Of a stretch of DNA of 64,000 bases, positions 46,651-56,170 are shown one piece after another. Made by a program: the position numbers and the translations under genes. The DNA comes from Ipomoea triloba (taxonomy: Eukaryota > Streptophyta > Magnoliopsida > Solanales > Convolvulaceae), in assembly GCF_003576645.1 (NCBI RefSeq), contig NC_044916.1, positions 21,818,312 through 21,882,311 of the forward strand, in the 5' to 3' direction. Every line of letters starts with the position of its first letter. Within the stretch, counting starts at the first letter, position 1. The notes under the pieces are model-generated. The model searched no databases, had not been told where the DNA came from, and saw only the letters and a list, made by a program, of their open reading frames with translations.

Positions 46651-47204
46651 AATTCCCTGAGGAGTTGGCTATTAACAGAATCCGTCACCCTCCTCTGAAA
46701 GCCCTCAAGATTGCCTCCAAAGTGATTACTATTAGAAGAGAAAACCTGTTCAAAATAATGAACTACCAACTTGGAAATGCCCTCATATTCAACCCACATT
46801 CCCGAATCATCACCAAGCTTTTTAAGAGTATTTTTCCTTTTATGATTCGAAGCATAGACATGGAAAAATTTTGTATTGCGATCGCCCATTTTCAACCAAT
46901 ATTGCTTTGCACGTTGACTCCAATAGGTATTTTACTGATCAAGTAAACCATTTAATTCCTCATCAATGCGTCAAACTTGCGCCAAAGAGTTTGGGTCACG
47001 CCGACCTATGAGCACATTTAACTGTTGCTGTAAACAATGAATTTGCCCACTCAGTTGGCAACCAAAATCACCACCCCACTGCTTAAGCATCTCGCTGCAC
47101 ACTCTCAATCTACATGGAAACTCCTCGCCTATGTTCCAAGCTTGATACACGACATCATTACATCCGTTATCCTTAAGCCATGAACTTTCAAACATAAACC
47201 TCAT
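46651..47204 (-). pseudogene. LINE-B ORF2: post-endonuclease linker and RT start
   Basis: The frame 47204-46971 has MRFMFESSWLKDNGCNDVV and the following coiled linker. The frame 46895-46651 has MGDRNTKFFHVYASNHKRKN and GMWVEYEGISKLVVHYFEQV, conserved LINE blocks that precede RT. The frames are shifted relative to each other. The sequence ends within the block before the first RT motif. Confidence 0.85.
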
Positions 47205-47210
47205 CTTACG

Positions 47211-49973
47211 TGTAACACCCCGGCTCGGCTATACCGTACATCCGGAGTAGTTACCGCCACACCTAGACTAAACCCAGCCAAGACCAGACAGAGTTCACTC
47301 TAGGTGCACAGGCTAACAAGAAAACTATTTCACATCATCATCATCATTACCCAACATATCTTCATACATATATATATAGGTGAGCAAAAGGGGTAGCTAC
47401 ACTAACTACCAGAATATATACAAGAGTTTAAATACAACTTACTAGCCAGCTAAGTTCATCATGGCTACAAAAGATACATGTACACAAAAAAAAAAGGGTT
47501 CCTCCCATAACCTTTCTAATCAGTCATCCTCTTCTAAGGGGTGGTACTCCGGTTCGGAGTACGTCCCCCATACAAGGTGCCAGTTGCCCGCAACCCAGGT
47601 GAGATGATCTAGGAAGTAACTAGGAGTGTACATCATGGACCACTCATCCCAATGTTCCGAAGGAGCGAGATTCCACGGACAGGGATAAAAGACAACAAAT
47701 TCTAAGGGATCACTCCCTTCCAACACCTCTACCGGAAAAGACCCAAACCTAGACCTGGCCCCATCCAGAAAATTTGGCTGGCTACTGCGAACCGGGATAC
47801 GAGAGGGTGTAGTTGGGTAAGTCGGAGGAGGACTGTACGGTGGGGAAGGAATAGCAGGAACATAAGCCGGAGCTGGAGAGTCAGGAGCGAATCCAGGAGC
47901 ATACGGGTCGACATCAACTAAGTACTGTACATAATCATCATGATCGTAGATAGGGAACTCCAACTCGGAAGGATCCGAGTCAGGTGGGCTACACGAGCCT
48001 ACACTAGACATCTGTTAAGAACACGACGAAGTGTAGTTAGCACGACGGCTAAGTAAGGAAATCCATTTGTCACTTAAAAGTAGACAAAGGTTTGAAAACA
48101 TAGATAATCTAAAAGCTTTATAAAGTTTTACCGTGATTTGAAAATCTGCCTATAACGAACGATTTATAGATAGTATAATAGCGTATAAACGTTAAATCAT
48201 ATAAAGCTTTTCTCAAATAAGAATGAAGTCATAACTTGCCACTCCAAAATAATTTTCATGCCCTTTTCAGACAAGTTTGCAAAATTTCACATTTCCAGGA
48301 ATTTCATCATTTGCAAATAGAACCGCAGCTCTAATATTTATAATAATCTGAACCGCAGCTCAGAGTAACAATAATTTTCATACTGCATATAGAACCGCAG
48401 TTCTATAATAATCTGAACCGCAGCCCAGAATAACAATAATTTTCATACTCAAAAATTTTTCACTTAGTTTCCCCTGAGTAAGCACTTTGAACATTTCTCA
48501 ATTCTCCTTCTCAAACCTTGGGCAGTGGCATTTCCCTGCCTTCCCGTCGGTCTCCTTATCCCAACCTAGGGCCATGGCACTCCAGCCCTCCCATAGGTCC
48601 AACCTTATTCCAACCCCGGGCCGTGGCGTTTAAGCCTTCCCGAAGGTCCCCACCTTATTCCAGAAACTAAGGGTTTGAAAACATTTTTCTTTTTCTTTCC
48701 TGGAATCAAATAGTATTTTCAAAATAATTTATTTCATCCAAATATGGTTGTGACATCCCAAAATTTCGTCACTAGTTTTGTTACAAAAAAAATATTTTTG
48801 TAAAAATTGATTTTGACAGTTTCTGTCCAGAAATTACAGTTTTGCGCAATCCGAAAGATTGAGCCGGTAAAAATAGTTCCCGAACTCTTTTTCACTTGAA
48901 ATGTTTATGGTAGAACCCTAACTCATAGTACTTGATGTTCATAAAAAGTTTTGGTCACCTAGGTTCACGAATTTACACAGAAAATTCCATTTTTGCCCTT
49001 GGCAGTGTGCTGTCCAACATTTTTCCTTCTCTGGACCAGTTTTGGGAAAAATTCCGAAAACCATACTTATACTACTCCAAAAATTATGAAAGTTTATATG
49101 CGGCTTCTACACTTATAGAACTACATGTATAAAAAAAAATTGGACCAAAATAATTTACCGATTTTTCCCAGAAATTCACGGAAGTTACTGACAGAAATCT
49201 GTCCTGATTTCCTTTCTCTATTTCCACAAGTATAAGCTTATATAGACATAAATACAACATATACAAGCATATCCAAGCTATGAACTTGTATACGAAAATA
49301 TTCCCAAAGCTCCAAAAACACCATATTTCAACTAAAATCAATTATCCAAATTCAAGTGACTAATTCCAACTTAAGGGAATTCCTTACCTCACAAGTGTGT
49401 AATATCACCGTAAAAGTAGTCTTGAACCTTTATCCCCAAGTTTCACCGAAAAACCCTAGGTAGAATACACCACCATAACAACATATTTAAGAAATCTTTA
49501 CCTACAATCAAGTTCTAGGGAAGAAATCAAGACTTTTTAACCGAATAANAATAGAATAAAATAATGAAGTATTTTCAAACTTATCAGTTGGGGTCCAAAC
49601 AGATAAAGTTTCGGTAGAAAATAATCTGGATAGAATAATTCTCGAAACCAAAAATTTATTCCAGACTAACCCTCAAAATTGGGCTAGGTTCGGTACACCG
49701 CGAAATTTTAGCGATGTACGATCAAAATAAATTTTCGCTGCTATGGGCTGATTTAATTGAATAGGAAGTTCAAGAATAATAATATGGTGTCTAATAATCC
49801 ATTTCCTAGGATAATCGGGTCCGAATACCAGCTCCTAAAATTTTACGGTTCGTGACCGGCACGAACGATCGCAACTTAATAACAACTATTCTTCCTAAAA
49901 AAATTCTCTTGAAGCCTCGAGGGACTATTTCATGAATGTCATAGCTTCAGGAAATATTTTTCGAACCTTAGTC
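47211..49973 (-). mobile_element. 2.76-kb LTR-retrotransposon-like insert in LINE-B
   Basis: It splits LINE-B coding sequence exactly between two adjacent codons. The string CTTACG stands on both sides (47205-47210 and 49973-49978), one base shared with the element or a 6-bp duplication. The left end TGTAACACCCCGGCTCGG is the complement of a gypsy-like LTR end (GGGGTGTTACA). A second such terminus (TGTGACATCCCAAAATTTCG) lies inside at about 48753. Internal blocks repeat GAACCGCAG and GGGC(C/A)(G/A)TGGC. It carries no gag-pol, only a proline-rich frame. Solo LTR or non-autonomous element. Confidence 0.6.
47520..48011 (-). CDS. Hypothetical proline-rich protein frame within the LTR-like insert
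   Basis: An open frame of 163 codons encodes an acidic and proline-rich protein. It starts MSSVGSCSPPDSDPSELEFP, contains SPPYSPPPTYPTTPSR and a tryptophan-rich end (CPWNLAPSEHWDEW), and closes with YHPLEEDD. No known domain is recognised. Its location inside an otherwise non-coding LTR-like insert suggests an ORF of the element rather than a host gene. There is no evidence for expression, and I give no function. Confidence 0.35.
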   Translation of the reverse strand: MSSVGSCSPPDSDPSELEFPIYDHDDYVQYLVDVDPYAPGFAPDSPAPAYVPAIPSPPYSPPPTYPTTPSRIPVRSSQPNFLDGARSRFGSFPVEVLEGSDPLEFVVFYPCPWNLAPSEHWDEWSMMYTPSYFLDHLTWVAGNWHLVWGTYSEPEYHPLEEDD

Positions 49974-49978
49974 TTACG

Positions 49979-50739
49979 AAAATGCCGAGGGGTTACATTA
50001 CGTGTCCTGCCCTGCGGTTTCTCAACATCAATGAATATTGCAGAATGATCAGACGTAAAAACATCCAAAATTTGAACAATAGCATGCGAATGAAGAAAAC
50101 ACCAATCAACATAGGCAACAACCCTATCCAATCTTTCTTTAACCCAATCACTACTTCCTTGTCCACGCTCCCAAGTGAACGGACAACCCTTCATTCCCAA
50201 ATCGACTAAACCACAATCATCAAGAGATTTATTAAAACCTTCAATGAGAACAGTTGGATGTGCATGCATACCCCTTTTTTCAGTATGTGAAGCAATGTCA
50301 TTAAAATCACATACCACCATCCAAGGTAGCTCAGAAGTTGAATATAGAGACCGAAGCAAATCCCAAGACATATGTCTCCAATTACGATTCGAATAACCGT
50401 AAAAGACTGTAAACCTCTATATATCCATTCTTGGTATATTTACCTCGACATCAATATGATGCTTTGAGTAAGAAACAAGTCTTGTAGAATTACATTCCCT
50501 CCAAAAGAAAGCCAAACACCTCCCAAGCCACCTCCATCAACATAAAATACACCATCAAAATTCAATTTCACTTTTAATCTCTCAGCATGATTACGTCTAA
50601 CTTTCGTCTCCATAAAAAAAATAACCATAGACTTACATTTGGCATCAAGTGCCAATAACTCTTGAATTGTGCGAGGATTTCCCAACCCTCGACAGTTACA
50701 ACATAATGTACTCGTAATGACTAGCGGGTATGGGAGCAT
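49979..50739 (-). pseudogene. LINE-B ORF2 endonuclease domain
   Basis: The frame 50739-50440 begins near the ORF1 stop and has CCNCRGLGNPRTIQELLAL and FFMETKVRRNHAERLKVKL. The frame 50371-49979 has WMVVCDFNDIASHTEKRG, GCPFTWERGQGSSDWVKERL and FTSDHSAIFIDV, the catalytic blocks of the apurinic/apyrimidinic-like endonuclease (Asp-x-Asn and Ser-Asp-His). The domain is split by a frameshift near 50420. Otherwise it is well preserved. Confidence 0.88.
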
Positions 50740-51870
50740 CCAGAACCCACCTTCAGCAAGTTTTTTGAATCATTTGGAATATCACAATCCATAGCAACCT
50801 CATAATAATCCTCAGAGCCCTCTTTGTCTTTCCTTCTACGCTTAGGGTCGTAAACAACAAGGCCTCTAGCGTTGCCATCCACAACATCTGCATGACCCGG
50901 AAGACCACATATATCAGACAACACTTCTATTCCAGTTTGATTAACAGTCGACGCAGCACCAACATTCCGTGAAACCACCATAACCGGAGTATCCTCCCTT
51001 AATCCCTGACCATCACTTGATTCACCTATAACTCCAAGTTCCTTCCGTGAACTACGTTCAACCGTTGTTTCCGAAGCTATCCATCAATGCCCTGCTAAAA
51101 GAATAGACCTTCTGCCTCCCGCTCTTAAGCTAGGCCCAAAAGGTTTGTCAGCCAAAGGATTAGTATACAGTAAACCCTTAGGGCATGACTTTTCTCCATG
51201 CCCTAACACACCACAAAGGAAGCAAAATGTTGGTAAGTGTTCGTATTTGAAATCAATCATCTCCCAGTCACTCGTATCTTTCTTAAGCTTCATGCCCTTT
51301 TTCAAATTCCTTGTGATATCAATAGCAACACGAATCCTAAAGAAAGATCTTAGAGCACTATCAAAGTTACGATCATCAGTCCAGACAGGAACTCCGACGA
51401 AATTACCCAAAGCCTTTAAAACAGCCTTCGATCTATAACCAGTAGGCAAGCAATGAACTTGGACCCAGAAATTCACCAAATTAAGAGAGACAGCCTCCGG
51501 CTCTTCTTGTACAGTAATCTGTTTTGAAACTAGAAGGCTTTGTGCATAAGTTCGTGGACCATCATCAGCAATACGCTTCACATCCTTCTCATGGAAGAAC
51601 TAGAAAAGATACAGATGCGGCCAAAGTTTACGCACATACATACCTTTCATTGGCCTCCAAACAGCAGCCATTGTATCTTTAAACAAATAAAAAATTTGTA
51701 GGCTTATCAGTAACTAACCTACCAACAATGAAATACTCGTTTTCCACATCCTAGTATCCACCGAAATGCTTTCTAGACGCTGGATCCCATCATCATAATC
51801 AAGATCAGAAACGTCAGATTTACCAATTAACGATCCACTTCATCAGAAGCCATGGAGACGAAATCCTAGG
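50721..51870 (-). pseudogene. LINE-B ORF1 (DUF4283 / zinc-knuckle nucleic-acid-binding protein)
   Basis: Upstream broken frames (51870-51590) read SDEVDR, LVTDKPTNF, AVWRPMKGMYVRKLWP and FFHEKDVKR, typical of the DUF4283 region. The frame 51581-51084 continues with VSLNLVNFWVQVHCLPTGYR and a CCHC zinc knuckle (CFLCGVLGHGEKSC). The last part (50981-50721) is a basic low-complexity tail. By family this ORF1 coats LINE RNA. Two stops lie in the N-terminal third, and the frame is shifted between 51084 and 50981. Confidence 0.82.
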
Positions 51871-51880
51871 ACAAAGCAAT

Positions 51881-52470
51881 GCGGACAGAAACCAGACAAA
51901 CTCGCAAAAGCTACGAGAGAGAAAACCTCGTGAAACCTATCATAACATAATAACAATACTTATACTTTTTAGTCCGTGCATCGTACCGATATCATGTTAG
52001 TTCTTAGAAATACTTCAATGATACGACTTATTAAATGATGGAATAGACAAGAGGTGGCCACGGGCCAGTTCAAGGTCAAACCAATCTTGAATCGACCCGA
52101 AAAAAAAAAGAAAAGAAGAAGTGAGCATGGGGCTGGGCTTAGCCCAAACCTAAACCGGCTTATAGAGGACCGATTCAGGTCCTATAAAAAATAGCTCGAA
52201 GCCCAGCTCAAAACCGGCCCATGCTTGGGCAAAATCTAGCATTGACTTTATAAATTATAATACACTTTATAATATTTATAAGTTATCAAATAATATTACA
52301 AGTCTTATAAAAAATTTTATTAGTACAAGTTCAAATTTTATAAACGTCTTATAAATTTTTAATTTTGTAGACAATCATATTAATTTTTTACTTTGAGATT
52401 AATGTTTAAAATATTATTTTAAACAAAAATATTAACTTTGAAAAAGTACACGTGAGTGTATATATATATN
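51881..52470. other. Intergenic DNA with a hAT-like GGGCC-rich MITE fragment
   Basis: Near 52050-52250 the phrases GGTGGCCACGGGCCAG and CAAAACCGGCCCATGCTTGG face each other, like the subterminal GGGCC regions of plant hAT MITEs. No target duplication was confirmed. The rest is AT-rich and non-coding. Confidence 0.4.
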
Positions 52471-52471
52471 T

Positions 52472-52720
52472 CGTGCCTAAGTTATTGTTCTCTATTTCCT
52501 CTTCGAAATGCCTAGGGTTTGCTTCGACACCAGTCTGTAGCTTCAATTGAAGTGGGTTCACTTTCTTCACTGCGATTTAGGTCTTCGAATCGCTGGAATT
52601 GCTTCGCATTTGGTCTTCAATTTGTGTATTTCGAGTCCAATTAGGTCTTCGAAGGGTAGGTCACTTGTGTATACTATCTTCGACTACTGAGAAGAAGACT
52701 GTAACAGGAGCTCTCGTGAA
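52472..52720 (+). promoter_or_regulatory. Orphan promoter/5'-leader-like segment with a telo-box
   Basis: TAGGGTTT (52513-52520) lies in pyrimidine-rich sequence with repeated CTTCGAA and TTCGCAT phrases and an even base composition, like the leaders of plant housekeeping genes. No coding frame of length follows; the ATG at 52508 reads only ten codons. It may be the detached 5' end of a gene carried by a transposon. Speculative. Confidence 0.3.
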
Positions 52721-52974
52721 ATGACAAAGTTGCCCCCTCTCAAATGGTCATCTAACGGGGATATTAGACGGAGGACCAAAATTGTCCCTGTTAAAATAAC
52801 TCTGTCCACAAATTGTCTGATTTTTTAAGGAGGACTAAAATTGTCTTTGCCACCATAACTCTAGGACCAAAAAAGGAATTGACTCAAAAATTTATAAAGA
52901 TATGGAATGTTAGTGTACAAATAAAATATGTCTATAGTTCAAACTTTATACGCAAACAAAGTGTTATACTCACT

Positions 52975-52986
52975 ATATATATACAC

Positions 52987-53060
<74 letters not shown>
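52975..53060. repeat. (TA)n microsatellite
   Basis: About 40 TA repeats, interrupted once by CACGTGTG near 52983. Frames translated through it are not genes. It borders a long foldback repeat. Confidence 0.9.
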
Positions 53061-53063
<3 letters not shown>

Positions 53064-53367
53064 AAAACATAATAAGTCTCAATCAAGGACTCAATGTTAT
53101 ATCCTTGATTTATGTCCATCTTTTCTTATGCTAATAAATGCATACATTTTACTTTAAATGTTGTACACTTCAATGTTATTAGACAAAATTATGCTAATAA
53201 ATGTATACATTTTACATTAATTTTGTCTAATAAGAATATAGTAGGGACAATTTTATCTAATAACATTGAAATGTACAACATTTAAAGTAAAATGTATACA
53301 TTTATTAGCATAAAAAAGGGACATAAATCAAGGATATAACCTTGATTGAGACTTATTATGTTTTTAG
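53061..53367. repeat. Long foldback (inverted) repeat
   Basis: The left arm begins TAAAAACATAATAAGTCTCA, and the complement of the right arm begins with the same word at 53367. The arms, about 130 bp each, share ATCCTTGATTTATGTCC, ATGCTAATAAATG, ATACATTTTACTTTAAATG and TTCAATGTTATTAGA, with few differences. The loop is about 50 bp. Without coding capacity it is a foldback MITE or a hairpin RNA source. Confidence 0.85.
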
Positions 53368-53374
53368 ATATAAA

Positions 53375-53780
53375 TGAGTTCCCGTGCGGTTAGCCTTCTC
53401 AGGTGCAATTGTGCGGTTGCTTAGGTGCATAGTTTTCCTTATTAAGGTGTGTAGTTTGTGTGCTTAAGGTGCGTGATTTTCCTTCTTAAGGTGATTGATT
53501 TGTATGCTTAAGGTGCGTTAATGTTGAAACTTAAGGTGCCCCATTTTAAAAGTTTAGGTGCGTAGTTTATGTTCTTAAGGTGCTTTGTTTGTGTGCTTAA
53601 GGTGCGTGGTTTGTGTTCTTAAAGTACGTTGCTTGTGTGCTTAGGGTGCGTGGTTTATGTATTTAAGGTGCGCCATTTTAATGCTTAAGGTGCGTAACTC
53701 CACAACTACGGGAAGCTATACCTGCACCTGAACCCTATATATATATATGTGGGGGTGTGTGTGTGTGTGTGTGTGTGTGT
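53375..53780. repeat. Minisatellite of TTAAGGTGCGT-type units with flanking inverted ends
   Basis: Between 53410 and 53700 about a dozen units of 20-25 bp contain GCTTAAGGTGCGTGGTTTGT. The block is flanked by TTCCCGTGCGGTTAG and TCAGGTGCAATTGTGCGG on the left, and on the right by the complement of similar words (TTCAGGTGCAGG, TTCCCGTAGTTGTGGAG). This suggests a small transposon of the kind seen at 35651-38725. A (TG)n tract follows at 53753-53780. Confidence 0.55.
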
Positions 53781-54188
53781 GTATTAGTTTAAATTTCATT
53801 TCAAACAAAAAATAATTTATATAAGAGTAAATTACCTATTTGGTCCCTCAATTATTCGCGAACTGTCAATGTAGTCCCTTAACTCCGTAATCATCAATTT
53901 GACCCCCGAAATAAAATACGATTAATCAACTAAACCCTTTCGGCCGCATTCTGTCTAACTGTCGGTGAGTAACTCATTTTAGCAAGGGAAAAGTTAACAT
54001 TTCATACTTTAATCCCAATTCGCCCTTTTATTACGAACCTATGTTTGAGTTCACCATCGACGAAGGAGTCCATCGACGGAGGAGACTAAAATCCCTAGCT
54101 TTGGAGTCCAAAATCGACGAATAATCAAAGGCATTCAAGACCTAGGAGCAACAGCATGACAAGCCAAAGGATTAATGGGTTTGCTGGG
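53781..54188. other. Intergenic DNA left of the SIRE element
   Basis: Includes the dispersed-repeat phrases TTTGGTCCCTCAATTATTCG and GTAGTCCCTTAACTCCG (53850-53890). From about 54000 there is sequence with the duplicated phrase CCATCGACGAAGGAG/CCATCGACGGAGGAG. No gene is recognised. Confidence 0.45.
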
Positions 54189-55881
54189 TGTTGGTCCCAA
54201 GGGGATGGGGTACAAGTCTAGAGGGGGGGGTGAATAGACTTGTACAAGATTTTGCAAATCTTTTCGACCTCTCGTGTGTATTGAACTTAGGATGTTTAGG
54301 TTCGATACCTCACGAGGTGAAGACAAAGTTTTATGCGCAGCGGAAATGTTATCCCCTTTTAGTTAGCACGAGTTTGAGTTAGTTCGAGAGGTGTGTTTAT
54401 ATGTAGTGCAATCGAGAGGTTAGCGAGAGATAAAAGCAGTAAGTAAATGCAAGAGAGATTTTTAAGTGGTTCGGCCAACCCGCCTACGTCCACTCTTCTT
54501 CCAGAAACTCCCTGGAAGGATTGCACTAAAAACTTCCCTTTTTAGTACAATATCGAGCGCTTGAGCTTTGATCACGAAGCCCGCCTCAAGCCTCAGGTTT
54601 TTCGCCCCGCTTCTTGTTACTCCACCTCTCGAGCACTTGACCTTTGATCACCAAGCCCGCGTCAAGCCTCAGGATCTTCACAAGACAGCTCCCAGGTTAC
54701 TCCGCCTCTCCAAGGTCTTTCTCCCCGCTTCCAGTTACTCCACCTCTCGAGCACTTGACCTTTAATCACCAAGCCCGCGTCAAGCCTCAGGTTTCTTTCA
54801 CTCGGACAGCTGCCAGGTTACTCCACCTCTCTGCTTAATCCAAAGCAAGGTGTTTTTGGTTGTCACAGTTGAATGTAACAGACTCCAATCTGACCACAAG
54901 CTATCGTTGAATCAACTTCGGTGTAGAGCAGCTTCGGTCACCTTCTAGATGTATAACAGTTTAAGCTTTGTAACTCTCTTAAACACTAAGATGTGTTTTC
55001 TCGCTGTTTTGAATATCAGGATGATATTCCAAATTAAGCACTTGCACTTGAACGTTTTAGTCAGACACCTCTTTTGAATTTTCTAACTCTGTTCCCCCTT
55101 TTTCTAAAACTGCTTGTAGCTTTGTGTCTTCACGTCCTTTTTATGTGAGAGTAGAGGAATAATTCCGTTGGAGGGAAAATTATTGCGTTTGAAATTTGTC
55201 TCCCATGCTGATCATGGGTCTTGCATATTTTCAGCATATTTCATGGAGTGGTGATCTTGTAACTTGAACCTCTTGTCTTGTAGTGAATATTCCATAGTTC
55301 ACTTTCTTGAGTCCATGCTCCACTTTCGTCTTTTGGTAAAAGTTACTCTTTTTATATTCCCATTATTCCTTGTTTGTAGGGAATCAGACCACTTCAGTAT
55401 TGGTGCACCTTTTGACCGTTTGTGGTGGAAATCTAACGTGTCATCCATTTCCGCCCATTTTGAAATCCTCACGTTCGGCACCTCTATCTCCATGATATTC
55501 TTCTTCTCCAAACTTTAAGTATGCTTCCTGACCGTCATTCAGCATTACTGGAGAAGTGTCAGTTTATCGAGACCAAGGTTGATGTCTCGATTGTTTGATG
55601 TCTTGAACCCAAGCATCGAGAGCTCTACCTCTCGAACTCTGCTTATGTCTCGAACTAGTGTATCGAGAGGTACTACCTCTCGAACTCTGCTCAGGTCTCG
55701 AGACTTAGTTGATGTTTACCTTAAGCTTAAATATTTTCCGAGTTGAGCTCAAAGTTACCCGGTTGTATTTTCGCTCTTGGTTTACTTGTCGAACTTACAA
55801 CGTTTTGCCTATGTGTCGAGACTTGGGGATTTCTACTTAACAGTTGGTATCATCAAAACCTATTACATGATGTTCCTAACA
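54189..55881 (-). repeat. 3' LTR of the SIRE-type element
   Basis: 1693 bp, plus-strand TGTTGGTCCCAAGGGG to TGATGTTCCTAACA. Its two ends recur at 32144-33229. It contains a hairpin-prone left end (GGGTACAAGTCTAGAGG then GAATAGACTTGTAC). At 54550-54800 there are three copies of a subrepeat with CTCGAGCACTTGACCTTTGA and AAGCCCGCGTCAAGCCTCAGG. Confidence 0.92.
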
Positions 55882-55896
55882 ATTTCCCCCTTTTTG
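55882..55896 (-). other. Polypurine tract of the SIRE-type element
   Basis: The complement reads AAAAAGGGGGAAAT immediately before the LTR start (TGTTAGGAAC). This is the expected site for plus-strand DNA priming and confirms the minus orientation of the element. Confidence 0.85.
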
Positions 55897-56170
55897 ATGA
55901 TGCCAACACTTATACTTACTCTATATGGCTGATTTGATAGAAAGAATTAACATGGATTTTATTTTTCAGCGCATATGGTAAGTTTGACAAATACTCTACT
56001 AAAACATGAATAATAGAACTCACGCAACACCCCCAGCAAAAGATATATATATGATTATAAAAGGGAATGTTTACAAAGCAGAGTTTAGTAGAAAAATTTA
56101 AAAGAAATATGACCAAGAACAACATAGACATCAATACATTGAAATAAGATGGAGTTTGGACCACGAGAGC
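55897..56170. other. Non-coding stretch between polypurine tract and env-like region
   Basis: AT-rich. The minus frame 55916-56164 is rich in hydrophobic and cysteine residues but has no domain, and it is not called as a gene. Confidence 0.5.

Larger units (their letters stand above)
46651..51880 (-). mobile_element. LINE-B, L1-type retrotransposon, interrupted and 3'-truncated
   Basis: On the minus strand ORF1 (51870-50721) is followed by ORF2, overlapping slightly at 50739. The endonuclease is read in two frames to 49979, then comes a 2.76-kb insertion, then the linker and the beginning of RT to about 46651. At that point the frame passes directly into a hAT transposase, so the rest of RT, the zinc domain, RNase H and the poly(A) end are missing. 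Plant LINEs usually lose their 5' end, so a missing 3' end implies deletion or rearrangement. Confidence 0.85.

Noticed and set aside
52813..53134. ORFs translating to YIYIYI repeats
   Set aside because: Translation of the (TA)n microsatellite.
55916..56164. 82-codon hydrophobic minus-strand ORF near the polypurine tract, considered as a transmembrane domain of the env-like protein
   Set aside because: It is a separate AT-rich frame after the env-like stop codon and not in phase with it.
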